A DNA stretch of 64,000 nucleotides from an uncultured Mucilaginibacter sp. (GTDB taxonomy: Bacteria > Bacteroidota > Bacteroidia > Sphingobacteriales > Sphingobacteriaceae): positions 1-64,000 of the forward strand of contig CAIPFE010000045.1 of NCBI GenBank assembly GCA_903864275.1, given 5' to 3'. The first letter of the stretch is position 1; every line of letters starts with the position of its first letter. Position numbers and translations under genes: made by a program. The notes under the pieces were generated by a model, which saw nothing but the letters and a program-made list of their open reading frames with translations, was not told where the DNA came from and ran no database searches. This document shows positions 34,562 to 44,582 of this stretch, piece by piece.

Positions 34562-35764
34562 ATGCTAAATACAATAAAAGAAGCAATAGAAGCCATAAAG
34601 AATGGCAAAACAATTATAGTCGTTGATGATGAAGACCGGGAAAATGAAGGTGATTTTTTAACTGCCGCCCGCAATGCCACGCCCGAGACGATTAATTTCA
34701 TGGTTCGCCATGGCCGCGGCCTGGTTTGCGCGCCAATTACCAAAAAACGAGCCCGGGAACTTGATCTTGAGCCAATGGTGAGCCACAATACCACCTCGCA
34801 CGAAACTAATTTTACGGTATCGGTTGATCTGCTGGAGGGCTGCACTACGGGTATCTCCGCATCCGACCGCTCCCGGACCATACTTGCTTTGATCGATCCT
34901 GCTACAAAACCCGAAGATTTGGGCAGGCCTGGGCATATTTTCCCGTTAATAGCAAAGGATGGCGGCGTTTTGCGCCGTACAGGCCATACCGAAGCCACCA
35001 TCGACCTGGCTGTGATGGCCGGGTTTGAACCTGCAGGGGTAATATGCGAGATAATGAAACAAGATGGCGAAATGGCCCGTTTGCCGGACCTTTTGGAAAT
35101 AGCGAAAGAATTTGACCTGAAGATAATTTCTATAAAAGACCTGATAGCCTACCGCCTGGCAACCGAATCGCTGGTAAATAAAGATGTAACGGTAAAATTG
35201 CCAACACAATGGGGGGATTTCGATATGACCGCTTATACGCAGGTAGATAATGGCGAGCATCACCTGGCCCTCGTGAAGGGTACCTGGGAGCCTGGCGAGC
35301 CCGTGTTGGTACGCGTGCACAGTTCGTGCGTTACGGGCGATATCTTCGGCTCGTGCCGTTGCGATTGTGGCCCGCAACTGCATAAGGCTATGGAAATGAT
35401 AAACAGGGAAGGCAAAGGCGTTATTGTTTATATGAACCAGGAGGGGCGCGGCATTGGCCTCATCAATAAACTTAAGGCCTATCATTTGCAGGAAAACGGA
35501 AGGGATACGGTGGAAGCAAATATCGAGCTCGGTTTTAATATGGACCAGCGCGATTACGGTGTGGGTGCGCAAATTCTGCGCAGCCTGGGCATATCAAAAA
35601 TGCGGTTAATGACCAATAATCCTAAGAAAAGGGCCGGCTTGATCGGTTACGGACTGGAGGTAGTTGAAAATGTGCCTATTGAAATTGCCTCTAACCCGCA
35701 CAACGAAGTTTACCTCAGGACTAAAAGAGATAAAATGGACCACGCTATCATGCGCGATCACTGA
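34562..35764 (+). CDS. ribBA: Bifunctional 3,4-dihydroxy-2-butanone 4-phosphate synthase / GTP cyclohydrolase II
   Basis: A 400-aa riboflavin-pathway enzyme. The N-terminal DHBP synthase domain (about 1-200) shows DDEDRENEGD (residues 22-31) and the HTEATVDL-like phrase GHTEATIDLAVMAG. The C-terminal GTP cyclohydrolase II domain has the zinc cysteines C256, C267 and C269 (HSSCVTGDIFGSCRCDCG) and NQEGRGIGLINK. The two domains make ribulose-5-phosphate into DHBP and GTP into the pyrimidine precursor. The length and fused order are standard. It overlaps the convergent tamB-like gene by 7 bp. A long inverted repeat occupies its leader. Confidence 0.97.
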   Translation: MLNTIKEAIEAIKNGKTIIVVDDEDRENEGDFLTAARNATPETINFMVRHGRGLVCAPITKKRARELDLEPMVSHNTTSHETNFTVSVDLLEGCTTGISASDRSRTILALIDPATKPEDLGRPGHIFPLIAKDGGVLRRTGHTEATIDLAVMAGFEPAGVICEIMKQDGEMARLPDLLEIAKEFDLKIISIKDLIAYRLATESLVNKDVTVKLPTQWGDFDMTAYTQVDNGEHHLALVKGTWEPGEPVLVRVHSSCVTGDIFGSCRCDCGPQLHKAMEMINREGKGVIVYMNQEGRGIGLINKLKAYHLQENGRDTVEANIELGFNMDQRDYGVGAQILRSLGISKMRLMTNNPKKRAGLIGYGLEVVENVPIEIASNPHNEVYLRTKRDKMDHAIMRDH

Positions 35765-38700
35765 TTTTCGTCTTCTTCCGTTTTCGTCTTTATGCCGGTT
35801 GCAGGTATGGGCGCCGGGTTTACAGGCTGTTTTTTATTCTGCTGCCTGAAAATGTTTCGTAAAAACTCACCAAAAGTGTCAAAGTCCCTTTGGTAAACCA
35901 ATCCTAGTCCGTTTACATATTCTACACCTAACTGATTATTAAGCGTATTCAACGTGGTGCTGTTTAATACCCGGTAGGAGTACCTGGCGCTAAGGTTGCC
36001 ATTTTGCTGTATGAGGTATTGTGCATCAAAATCGTAAGTAAGCTGGTTGAAGCCTGTATTGAATGTGCTGGCGCTGCTTTGAAAAAGGTCGTTTGTGCCT
36101 GTGTACGAGTTAAACAAACTGCCGTTAAACACCAGGCGGTCTTTAACCCTGTACGAAGCGCTGAAATCATTAAATGAACGCACATTCAAGTCAAAGCCTT
36201 TTATGTTTGATTGTGAAATAAAGCTATTTAACTTATTAAAAGCAAATTCACTCACCGCCTCGCCGGCTGTGCCCAAAACCTGGTTTGATAAGTTGTTATT
36301 CGCCCCGTTTGAAAACTGCCTTCGTACAATAATACTCAGCGCTTGCTGGCTGCGGTTATTATTATCAGAGAGGTAAGTGGCCAGGTCATCCTTTATAGAA
36401 GGGTCAAGCGGGAAATTAAAATCGAAATCTATCGTGGGCAATAATAACGATTTGGTCAATATAAGCTCCGCCTGTACAAGTTCCAATGCTTTTCCCTTTG
36501 GCGATTGTGAGCCTGCCGCCTGGTAAAGCGGTGCAATATCGGTCCGTACTTCGTAAATGGCACTCAGGTTAATTGTCGAATTGGCCGGGTCGCCTGTCCA
36601 GCGGATGGTGCCGCCCTGGTTTACCACGAAGTTTTTGCTGATAAAGTTTTTAGCCGTAAACTCAAATTTGCCCGAGGTGATTAAAAAGTCGCCAAACATA
36701 TCAAAATCGCCGAGGCTGTTTATGTTCAGTTTTAAATTATGTGCCTGGCCGCTGCCTTCCAATACGCCGTAATCAGTGGTAATTTTTACCGTTGTCTTTT
36801 CATCAATCGTCAGGTCGAAATTCAGGGTTACTCCATTAAAAGCCCTGGAAGTTGGTGCAGGCGCCTTTGTTGTATCGGTGTGGCTAACAAATTTTATAAA
36901 ATCGTTATCACTAACCGTTGTTGAGCTGTTAAGCGGGATATTAAATATGGTACCAGCCTCGGTCCTGGCTTTGATATCAATTTTCATATTGTCAACCGGT
37001 CCGCTAAAACTAAACCGCCCGGTTGCAAATGCCTTACCGTAATAAACATGGTTGTCCTTAAAAGAGGTATTTAACGCCATAATGTTTTTTGCCGTGACCT
37101 CCGCTTCAATATCCGGGTTCGAAAGATCGTTCAAATCAATTTTTCCGGTTACATTCGCTATCCCCTTCTTTCCATCTTTAAGTACCATGTTATTAACGGT
37201 GACCACGCTGTTGGTTACACTAAGTGTATCGGTAATGGTATACGCGGTTTTTAAATAATTAACGGTCACCCCGGTATTTGATAATATAACATCGCCGGTT
37301 AATTGTGGTTTTGATGGCGCCCCCGTAAGTTTTAAGTCGGTTGAAACAGTACCTTGTATGTTCGAAACAAGGTCCTTAATAAAAGGTTCAAAAATAATAG
37401 CCTCTGTTTGGTTCATTTTTACATCAAAATCCAGGTTATCCTGCTTACCATTGCCGATTTGGTATGTGCCGGCAATATTCATGGTTTCCAGGCCGTGGTT
37501 ATTGATAATCATTTTTACGTTGGCTTGTTTACGGTCAGGGCCCAGGTCTGATACAATTTTTACGTTGCCTACCAGCGTTTTATTCATCATTAACGAATCG
37601 ATGCCCAAACTTGCGTCAACACCCGGCGATTTCATTACGGAACTGATGTTAACATCGCCATTAAGCGATCCCCTTAATTTTATGCCTTCGGTGCGGGTAA
37701 GCTGGTTTAAGGTACCCATGCTGAATTTTTCGAACCTTACTTTCAACTTGTCGGCAGCGTTATCCGAAATAAAGCCGTCTATCTTCACAATCTGCTTGTT
37801 GTTCGATAACTCGAAGCCGGTTATTTCGGTTTTTCCATCCAGTAGTTTTACCCTTGCCGTCTCCGTTATCCGCCAATCCTGTCGTTCAAGCATTACGTCC
37901 GACGGCAATATTTGCAGTTCTGCAGTGTTATTGTTTCGCCCGAAATTCACGAGGCCATACAAGTCGAGCTGGTTGACGGCGTTTTTATCTGCAAGTTTTA
38001 TGTTGAAATTAAGGCTATCATTCCTCAAAACATTAACCAGTGTAATGTTTTTAATAAACAAACTGTCGGTGAGATCGATTTTGCTGAGGGATATATTTAG
38101 TGAAAGGTTGTTGTTGTTGGTGCTTTCGTCAATAATAAAATCGTGAAAAACTATTTTGCCCAATTGGATGGTTTTGATATAAGCATTGAGATCGGCCGTT
38201 TTATCAGCTGAGTTAAACTTGCCGATAAAAGTACCCTGCTCAGGTACTTTAAGATCGGGCACAAAAATGGCGATCAGGGGATCGGGATTTTTGAGCGTTA
38301 AATTAAATGCAAAGTTTTGTGGCTTCGGTTCGGTAATGGTTGTTTTTAATGATGGGATATATTTTTTTAAGATAGTTTTAAAATATGCGGGCATTGTTGG
38401 CAGGTCGTAACTTCCTTTAATGTACCCATCGGCAACATCAGATCTGAGCGTGATGGCCCTTTCATTACCTGTGCCGTTCGCCGTTAAAATAAGTGAATCA
38501 ACAACATAATTATTTCTCGGGTCAACCACTCGTGAATTTAGCAACGACGCTTTACCTGTAAGGTTGTTTAGGTTATTGCCGGTGAAATTAGTTGTTATTT
38601 GCGAGGTGAATGTTATAGTATCATCAAGTAGTTTTAAGGTATGTAATTGCGCGTTACTAACGTTTGCCGTAAAATCGTAAACCGGCAGGGCCGGGTTTAA

Positions 38701-40188
38701 ATCAACGCTCCCGTCAATATTAAGCTCGATATTTTTATCGTTGATGGTTATTTTAGCATCGGCCACCTTTTTAATGAAAGTTCCGTTCACGGTTAGGTTT
38801 TGATAATTATAACCTTTAAAATCAAAGGCGCTGATACGGGCGTCGAGGGTTTCGTTTAAGTTTTTAAGGTCGTCGCCGCTGCCTTTAATATTTGCCTTTA
38901 ACGTGGTGCGTCCAAGCGCCGCTTCATCAATTAAAGTGCCCAGGTCAAAGGAATAGGTATCCAGCTTGCCGCTGTAGGATGGGATGCCTGCTTTATTAAT
39001 TTTTAAATTGATATCCGGGTCAAAGCGGCCCAGCCTGGTTTTAAATGTTCCGTAAGCCACAAAATCATTTTGCAGGCCGGTAAAGCGTCCTGTAAAATTG
39101 ATATTCCCAAACTTTGAGATAATGGCAGGAACATGCGCGTTGTGTTTGCCTGTAAAATTACTGTACAGGTAATCAAGATCGGTTTTATTGGTGGCTATCT
39201 GGTCAAAATTCAATTCCAGGAAGGTATTGTTCCAGTCGGGCAGGCCCCTTAAGTTAAAATTACCTTTAATATAGGTCGCTTTGCCGCCCGTGATCAACAT
39301 ATCTTTTGCCTTCAGGTTATTTACAAAACCCCTGATGCGACCGTTTACGCCCAAATCGAACTTAACATGTTCCAAACCAGCTGTAAAATAGCCAATATCG
39401 CCTGACGAAATTTGAGAGGATATAAAACCGCCATCCATATAAACTTTATCCTCGATGTCTTTGAAATCATCAAAGGATTTAAATTTCATCCTGAAATAAT
39501 TTTTAAGGGTCGAGTGATTAGTTATGACGAGTAGGTTTTGCGCCAGTATCTGGTTGGTATCAACAGTTGCGGATGCATCGAATTTTTTCAGGTAAAAACC
39601 ACTTTTTTCGCGAAGGGTAAGGTTACTGATCTCCCCCTTAAATATGTGGTGTACCAGGTCCATGTTCCGAACAACGACGCTGAAATTTTTTATGTCAATA
39701 TCATCAAAATTGATCCCTTTGATAAATGTATCCACCAATGCGTTCTTATAGCGGAAATGAAAGTTATTCACAGCGATCTTTTCAAAGTCAACAGTCCAGG
39801 GCTTGCCAGGCGTTTTTTTTGTATTGGGCGAACTGAAGTAATTAAGGATGAAGCGAAGATTCGAGACACTGTCTTTTTGCGTTTTCAGAAAAAATGAACC
39901 ATTGTCAAGTTGTATCAGTTTAAAATCGATCACGCGGTTTTTTATACTACTGAAAAGTGAAAAACCGTTAAGATCGACCGTTAGTTTGGGGGTACTTAAC
40001 AGCGTGTCTTTTTGTTTATCCAAAACGTACATACCCTCAAGCACAACCGATGTAAATGGCTGGATGTATAAGCTTTTTACGCCAACTTCAGTTTGCAGCT
40101 TTTCGGATAGATAGCCGGCAGCTTTTTTTGCTGCCCAGGTTTGTACTGGCTTATATTGAAAAAGCAATAACAGTATGCTAATTGCCAA
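35758..40188 (-). CDS. TamB-like translocation/assembly module protein (DUF490)
   Basis: About 1476 aa from a TTG at 40188. One N-terminal membrane anchor is followed by a very long beta-rich AsmA/TamB-type groove domain and a C-terminal DUF490/TamB domain (AEVTAKNIMALNTSFKDNHVYYGKAFATGRFSFSGP and on, with GSGQAHNLKLNINSLGDFDMFGDFLITSGKFEF). TamB-like proteins bridge the inner and outer membranes and are linked to lipid transport and outer-membrane protein assembly. The reading frame continues upstream of the TTG as IRKVIKKLLKIALSIVLVIL, a natural basic anchor start, but contains no ATG or GTG before the stop at about 40252, so the real start is uncertain. It is divergent from tsaD. Confidence 0.9.
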   Translation of the reverse strand: MAISILLLLFQYKPVQTWAAKKAAGYLSEKLQTEVGVKSLYIQPFTSVVLEGMYVLDKQKDTLLSTPKLTVDLNGFSLFSSIKNRVIDFKLIQLDNGSFFLKTQKDSVSNLRFILNYFSSPNTKKTPGKPWTVDFEKIAVNNFHFRYKNALVDTFIKGINFDDIDIKNFSVVVRNMDLVHHIFKGEISNLTLREKSGFYLKKFDASATVDTNQILAQNLLVITNHSTLKNYFRMKFKSFDDFKDIEDKVYMDGGFISSQISSGDIGYFTAGLEHVKFDLGVNGRIRGFVNNLKAKDMLITGGKATYIKGNFNLRGLPDWNNTFLELNFDQIATNKTDLDYLYSNFTGKHNAHVPAIISKFGNINFTGRFTGLQNDFVAYGTFKTRLGRFDPDINLKINKAGIPSYSGKLDTYSFDLGTLIDEAALGRTTLKANIKGSGDDLKNLNETLDARISAFDFKGYNYQNLTVNGTFIKKVADAKITINDKNIELNIDGSVDLNPALPVYDFTANVSNAQLHTLKLLDDTITFTSQITTNFTGNNLNNLTGKASLLNSRVVDPRNNYVVDSLILTANGTGNERAITLRSDVADGYIKGSYDLPTMPAYFKTILKKYIPSLKTTITEPKPQNFAFNLTLKNPDPLIAIFVPDLKVPEQGTFIGKFNSADKTADLNAYIKTIQLGKIVFHDFIIDESTNNNNLSLNISLSKIDLTDSLFIKNITLVNVLRNDSLNFNIKLADKNAVNQLDLYGLVNFGRNNNTAELQILPSDVMLERQDWRITETARVKLLDGKTEITGFELSNNKQIVKIDGFISDNAADKLKVRFEKFSMGTLNQLTRTEGIKLRGSLNGDVNISSVMKSPGVDASLGIDSLMMNKTLVGNVKIVSDLGPDRKQANVKMIINNHGLETMNIAGTYQIGNGKQDNLDFDVKMNQTEAIIFEPFIKDLVSNIQGTVSTDLKLTGAPSKPQLTGDVILSNTGVTVNYLKTAYTITDTLSVTNSVVTVNNMVLKDGKKGIANVTGKIDLNDLSNPDIEAEVTAKNIMALNTSFKDNHVYYGKAFATGRFSFSGPVDNMKIDIKARTEAGTIFNIPLNSSTTVSDNDFIKFVSHTDTTKAPAPTSRAFNGVTLNFDLTIDEKTTVKITTDYGVLEGSGQAHNLKLNINSLGDFDMFGDFLITSGKFEFTAKNFISKNFVVNQGGTIRWTGDPANSTINLSAIYEVRTDIAPLYQAAGSQSPKGKALELVQAELILTKSLLLPTIDFDFNFPLDPSIKDDLATYLSDNNNRSQQALSIIVRRQFSNGANNNLSNQVLGTAGEAVSEFAFNKLNSFISQSNIKGFDLNVRSFNDFSASYRVKDRLVFNGSLFNSYTGTNDLFQSSASTFNTGFNQLTYDFDAQYLIQQNGNLSARYSYRVLNSTTLNTLNNQLGVEYVNGLGLVYQRDFDTFGEFLRNIFRQQNKKQPVNPAPIPATGIKTKTEEDENQ

Positions 40189-40409
40189 TAAGATGACCAG
40201 TACTATACTTAACGCTATTTTGAGTAGTTTTTTAATAACTTTGCGGATTAATTAATTTAGTTAATTGTTGAATTAGTGAATTAGTGATTGAGTATTTAAC
40301 AGCATTTGCAAAGGAAGGTTTAGTATAACATTAATAAATCCAAAAGTTGTTAACTTCTTAACTGTCTAATTCGGTAGTTCAATAATTCAGCAATTCAATA
40401 ATTCAATAA

Positions 40410-41414
40410 TTGAAAATCTTAGGAATCGAATCTTCTTGCGATGAAACATCTGCCGCTATATGCATTGATGGTGTGATCCTCAGCAATGTAATTGCCAATC
40501 AAACCATACACGAAGCATACGGAGGTGTTGTCCCTGAGCTTGCCTCAAGGGTTCACCAGCAAAATATCGTCCCTGCTGTACAACAAGCATTATCAATCGC
40601 AAAAGTAAACAAAAATGACATTGATGCGGTAGCTTTTACGCGCGGCCCGGGACTTTTAGGTTCATTGCTTGTGGGGGTATCATTTGCCAAAGCTTTTGCG
40701 CTGGCAAAAAACATACCGCTTATTGATATAAACCACATGCAGGCACATATCCTGGCACATTTTATAGGCGATGACAAGCCGAACTTCCCCTTTTTATGTT
40801 TGACCGTTTCGGGCGGGCATACCCAAATAGTTTTGGTAAAAGACTATTTTGATATGGAGGTGATAGGCCAAACCCTTGATGACGCCGCCGGCGAGGCAAT
40901 GGATAAAACAAGCAAAATTTTAGGCTTGCCCTATCCGGGCGGCCTGCTGATTGATAAATACGCCCGCCTCGGCAACCCGGATGCTTACAAATTCCCGGAA
41001 CCGCAAATACCTGGGTTTGACTTTAGCTTCAGCGGCTTAAAAACGTCGATCCTGTATTTTATCAGGGATAATGTGGCGAAAAATCCTGGTTTTGTGCAGC
41101 AAAATTTAAACGATATTTGCGCGTCTGTCGAAAAGCGGGTTACCACGATCCTGTTAAACAAGCTGAGTAAAGCTGCGCAGGCTTATAACATAAAGGATGT
41201 TGCTTTGGCGGGTGGTGTATCGGCAAATACGGGGTTACGGCAGGGGTTGCAGGCATTGTGCGAAAGAAACAACTGGCGCTGCTTTATCCCCAAATTGGAG
41301 TATTGTACGGATAATGCGGCAATGATAGCGATAGCCGGGTATTATAAATATTTAAAAGGTGATTTCGCAGGGCAGGAGGTAGTGCCGCTGGCGAGATACC
41401 CAATGGCCCCCTAA
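40410..41414 (+). CDS. tsaD: tRNA N6-adenosine threonylcarbamoyltransferase
   Basis: A 334-aa enzyme that attaches threonylcarbamoyl to A37 of ANN-decoding tRNAs. It starts ILGIESSCDETSAA, has the iron-binding histidines H109 and H113 (INHMQAH), CLTVSGGHTQIV and the C-terminal phrase CTDNAAMIA. The N-terminus aligns with the family only if translation begins at the TTG at 40410 (no ATG is available), so a TTG start is likely. It is divergent from the tamB-like gene, with about 220 bp of A/T-rich, AATTCAATA-repeat-containing promoter DNA between. A long inverted repeat follows its stop. Confidence 0.97.
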   Translation: MKILGIESSCDETSAAICIDGVILSNVIANQTIHEAYGGVVPELASRVHQQNIVPAVQQALSIAKVNKNDIDAVAFTRGPGLLGSLLVGVSFAKAFALAKNIPLIDINHMQAHILAHFIGDDKPNFPFLCLTVSGGHTQIVLVKDYFDMEVIGQTLDDAAGEAMDKTSKILGLPYPGGLLIDKYARLGNPDAYKFPEPQIPGFDFSFSGLKTSILYFIRDNVAKNPGFVQQNLNDICASVEKRVTTILLNKLSKAAQAYNIKDVALAGGVSANTGLRQGLQALCERNNWRCFIPKLEYCTDNAAMIAIAGYYKYLKGDFAGQEVVPLARYPMAP

Positions 41415-41530
41415 CCCCCTAAATGGGGAACTATAGCGGGGGTGCCGCGCCAAGTGAATAATAAGTCCATTGCGACGACGGATATAATTTTAAACATAAA
41501 TATTCCCCCTTTAGGGGGTTAGGGGGCCAA
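41404..41530. repeat. Inverted repeat GGCCCCCTAACCCCCTAAA flanking a 70-bp spacer
   Basis: GGCCCCCTAACCCCCTAAAT-GGGGAA at 41404-41430 is complementary to TTCCCCCTTTAGGGGGTTAG and GGGGGCC at 41503-41529. It begins inside the last codons of tsaD and ends next to the ATG of the following small gene. It is of a kind widespread between Bacteroidota genes; possible terminator or mobile palindrome. Confidence 0.75.
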
Positions 41531-41701
41531 ATGAACATTCCATCTCTTATTTTCTATGCGGTTTTTGTAGTGCCGTTGGTTGCATTTTTGATCTGGCTGA
41601 TGCGTCAGGATAAACGCAATGCAAAAACCGGCCTTATTGTATTGGCCATAATGGTTATTGGCGGCATTGTTTATATGTATTGGAAAACCAAGGGCCTGTA
41701 A
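41531..41701 (+). CDS. 56-aa membrane protein
   Basis: A short open frame beginning MNIPSLIFYAVFVVPLVAFL. Two membrane helices (about residues 5-22 and 33-51) are joined by a short basic loop (MRQDKRNAKTG), with a basic C-terminus (YWKTKGL). Codon use looks like the neighbours' and the ATG is the first base after the inverted repeat. No family recognised; it looks like a conserved hypothetical small inner-membrane protein downstream of tsaD. Confidence 0.6.
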   Translation: MNIPSLIFYAVFVVPLVAFLIWLMRQDKRNAKTGLIVLAIMVIGGIVYMYWKTKGL

Positions 41702-41755
41702 TTTTTTTGTGTCGCAAACAACCCGGGGATATTTCGCCGGTAAATAAATCAAATA

Positions 41756-43060
41756 CTATTTTTGATAATATGCAATTAAGTTGAAACCGTAGTTCAACGT
41801 AACAATATTATTATTTTTTGCTATAATGTAGGGTATCGGGATGGATGGCGCACCGTCGTAGATCTTCTTTAACTGATTGTTGATGCCTGCAACCTGGTAT
41901 AAACCGAGGTCTAAATTATCATAATAGAATTTACCGTCACTTTGAACACTCATTTTTTCGAGAAAAACGTTTGGGGAGTTTATTAACTGAGTATAGGTAG
42001 CGCCGTTATCTTTTGATATAAAAATGCCGCCTGCCGGATCGCTTCTCCCTTTATAAAACCAATTGTTATTGTCGACGTAAAATGCGCAATCATTCTCGTT
42101 GGGCCGGGGCACTACCGTCCATGTTTTACCGACATCACTTGATTTATATATGGTTTCTGATTCCAGGCCCACTACATATAAATTACCGCTTTTATCTTCA
42201 GTCGGACTATCCATATCATTGTCCCCCACGCCGGAGGAATTTGGAGGAGTAAATTGACCTGGCGGTGTCCATGTTTTTCCTTTATCAGCCGAAACATATA
42301 CTGTCGTTCTGTTAGCTACTAATAATTTGCCGGTTGGTGTGCAAACAGCCGTCCTAATATCTCCGGAATTAAACGGGGGCGTGCTCAGTGCTGTCCAGGT
42401 CGCTCCGGCATCACTGGTATAATATAACCCGGTATTGTGTTGAAACGCAAAAACTTCATCGGTGGGACTTGAAACTACATACTCAAATGTAAGACTGCCA
42501 AGCGGCTTAACCAAATTCCAGCTCATGCCATTGTCATCCGAATACCTTAAACCTGCTTCACTAAAGCTTGCAAATAACCTGCCGGTGCTTAGCTTACAAA
42601 ATGATGTAACTGCGAATGCAAATGGCGTGCAAGCTGCAAAATGCCATCCGGGGCCCGTAGCTAAACCGGTGGCTACGGCGGTAACTGAATCAAGTTTTTT
42701 ATTTTGGGCATCCAAAGCAAAAACTTTCATAGTTTGCTGTCCCACGGTTCCTGCCAAAGACCAATTGAACGAACTTGTTCCATCCGCCCCGGTTTGGAAC
42801 TTATATGGAAGATCTTCATTACAACCGGAACCCTGAAATTCTACTATATAATTGCTTAACGCCGCCCCATTTTGCGTTACTTTAACAACGATGGGATTTG
42901 GGAGTTGCCGCCCTATTGAATCTGTCTGTCCGCTGCCACTTACCAAAGTAATTTTAATTGCAGTTGTATTGCCGTTTTGCGGGCCTGGCTGTTTACTTTT
43001 TGAGCAGCTGAAATATACCATTGAGATTAATAGTATTGAGGCTATATAATTTCTGTTCAT
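41756..43060 (-). CDS. Asp-box (BNR) propeller lipoprotein, copy 1
   Basis: A 434-aa lipoprotein: signal segment with lipobox YFSC (Cys19), an Ig-like domain (about residues 30-120, IKITLVSGSGQTDSIGRQLPNP, GTSSFNWSLAGTVGQQTMKV), then a beta-propeller with Asp-box repeats such as YSDDNGMSWN, YTSDAGATWT, VSADKGKTWT, KSSDVGKTWT and SKDNGATYT. It is probably surface-exposed. It shares domain order and most residues with the neighbour at 43133-44410, so the pair arose by tandem duplication. The upstream in-frame start at 43111 would add 17 non-signal residues; the chosen start matches the paralog. Substrate unknown; no sialidase catalytic residues (RIP motif) were seen. Confidence 0.75.
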   Translation of the reverse strand: MNRNYIASILLISMVYFSCSKSKQPGPQNGNTTAIKITLVSGSGQTDSIGRQLPNPIVVKVTQNGAALSNYIVEFQGSGCNEDLPYKFQTGADGTSSFNWSLAGTVGQQTMKVFALDAQNKKLDSVTAVATGLATGPGWHFAACTPFAFAVTSFCKLSTGRLFASFSEAGLRYSDDNGMSWNLVKPLGSLTFEYVVSSPTDEVFAFQHNTGLYYTSDAGATWTALSTPPFNSGDIRTAVCTPTGKLLVANRTTVYVSADKGKTWTPPGQFTPPNSSGVGDNDMDSPTEDKSGNLYVVGLESETIYKSSDVGKTWTVVPRPNENDCAFYVDNNNWFYKGRSDPAGGIFISKDNGATYTQLINSPNVFLEKMSVQSDGKFYYDNLDLGLYQVAGINNQLKKIYDGAPSIPIPYIIAKNNNIVTLNYGFNLIAYYQK

Positions 43061-43132
43061 CATGTTAGATTTTTGAGGGTCAAAAAAGAATGGTCGCTTT
43101 TTATTCGGCACATTGGTATTAAGGCCGTTAAA

Positions 43133-44410
43133 TTATAAGTGGTAATAATTGATATACCCGGTAAAACTACAGAATACAATATTGTTATTTTTCGCCAATA
43201 TGTACGTTGTAGGGACGCTGAATCCATTGTCGTCTAAAAGTCGCGGGGGATTAGCTCCCTTTAATTCATACAAGCCTTTGCCCAATACATCATAATAAAA
43301 ATTACCGTCAGCCTGGATACTCATATCTGAAAAAAGTTCATTTGGGTCGTTGACTAATTGTGTATAGGTTGCGCCATTATCTTTTGATATATATATCCCA
43401 CCGGTGATCGTGCCTTTATAAAACGTATTACTGTTATCGACATAAAATGCGACATCCATTTCGGTTGGATGAGGTATGGCTGTCCATGAGGCCCCGTTAT
43501 CTGCTGATTCATATATCGTTTGCGTTCCCTCGCCTACAACGTACAAATTGCCGTTTTTATCTTCTGCCGGGCTATTTATTTTACTCTCGCCGAATGAAGC
43601 TGCAGGCGTCGTCCAGGTTTTGCCTTTGTCAACGGAAACATGTACTGTTGTTGCATCAGTAGCTATTAACTTCCCGCTTGGCGTGCAAACTACAGAAAGA
43701 AGGCTGCCGTTACTAAATGCAGGCGTGCTCACCACTGTCCAACTTGCGCCTGCATCCGTTGAATAAAATATTCCATCGCTGGTTGAAAAGACAAAAAGCT
43801 CGTCTGTGGGCGATGACACCACGAACTGTGGCTTGTGGCTTTTGCCGAGGCTGGAAACAAGATTCCAGCTTGCGCCATTATCATCAGAGTACCTTAATTC
43901 TAATCCGAAATAACTTACAAACAAGCGGCCCGAGCTCAATTTACAAAAACCAGTTATTACATATGCACTTTGGATTGAACAGGCCGAAGTCTGCAAGCCT
44001 AATCCACCGGCTAAGGCCGTACCTGTAGCCGTAGCAGAATCAACTTTTACGTTTTGTGAATTTACAGCGTAAACTTTCATCGTTTGCAGCCCTATATCGC
44101 CCGCAAGCCACCAGCCATCAGTTGCTGTTCCATCCGTTTTTGTTAAAATCGAGTCTATACGATCTGAGTTGCACCCCGATCCCTGGAATTTAACCTTATA
44201 ACCAGCTACAGGGCTGCCGTTTTGTGTAACTTTAGCAACAATTAAACTGGGCAAAAATCGCCCAATGGTATCCGTTTGGCCACTTCCGCTAACCAAAGTA
44301 ATTTTGATAGAAGCCGCATTGCCATTTTGCGGACCCGGCTGCTTGCCCTTTGAGCAACTGAAATATAATATGCTGATCAATAATAACGCGGCGATATGAT
44401 TCCTGTTCAT
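43133..44410 (-). CDS. Asp-box (BNR) propeller lipoprotein, copy 2
   Basis: A 425-aa paralog of the preceding lipoprotein, beginning MNRNHIAALLLISILYFSC. The same Ig-like domain and Asp-box propeller repeats (YSDDNGASWN, YSTDAGASWT, VSVDKGKTWT, ESADNGASWT, SKDNGATYT) are present. The two genes lie head-to-tail on the minus strand. No transport or enzyme gene is near, so the role is unknown; surface binding of a glycan or protein is a guess. Confidence 0.75.
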   Translation of the reverse strand: MNRNHIAALLLISILYFSCSKGKQPGPQNGNAASIKITLVSGSGQTDTIGRFLPSLIVAKVTQNGSPVAGYKVKFQGSGCNSDRIDSILTKTDGTATDGWWLAGDIGLQTMKVYAVNSQNVKVDSATATGTALAGGLGLQTSACSIQSAYVITGFCKLSSGRLFVSYFGLELRYSDDNGASWNLVSSLGKSHKPQFVVSSPTDELFVFSTSDGIFYSTDAGASWTVVSTPAFSNGSLLSVVCTPSGKLIATDATTVHVSVDKGKTWTTPAASFGESKINSPAEDKNGNLYVVGEGTQTIYESADNGASWTAIPHPTEMDVAFYVDNSNTFYKGTITGGIYISKDNGATYTQLVNDPNELFSDMSIQADGNFYYDVLGKGLYELKGANPPRLLDDNGFSVPTTYILAKNNNIVFCSFTGYINYYHL

Positions 44411-44582
44411 AAGGTTTAAATTTCGTCAAAGTTAAATAAGAAAGGTCGCATTATAGACGGGATAAAATTTTTTTAATGAAATATAATACGGGGAACACAT
44501 CTTTTGCCGCCAATGTAATTGCAAAATATTGCCACCCGATCAACCGCTCACCAAATCAACTTAAATCAATTAATTTTACCCT

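Noticed and set aside
34522..35001. 159-aa frame antisense to ribBA
   Set aside because: It overlaps the conserved DHBP synthase domain and has no start context.
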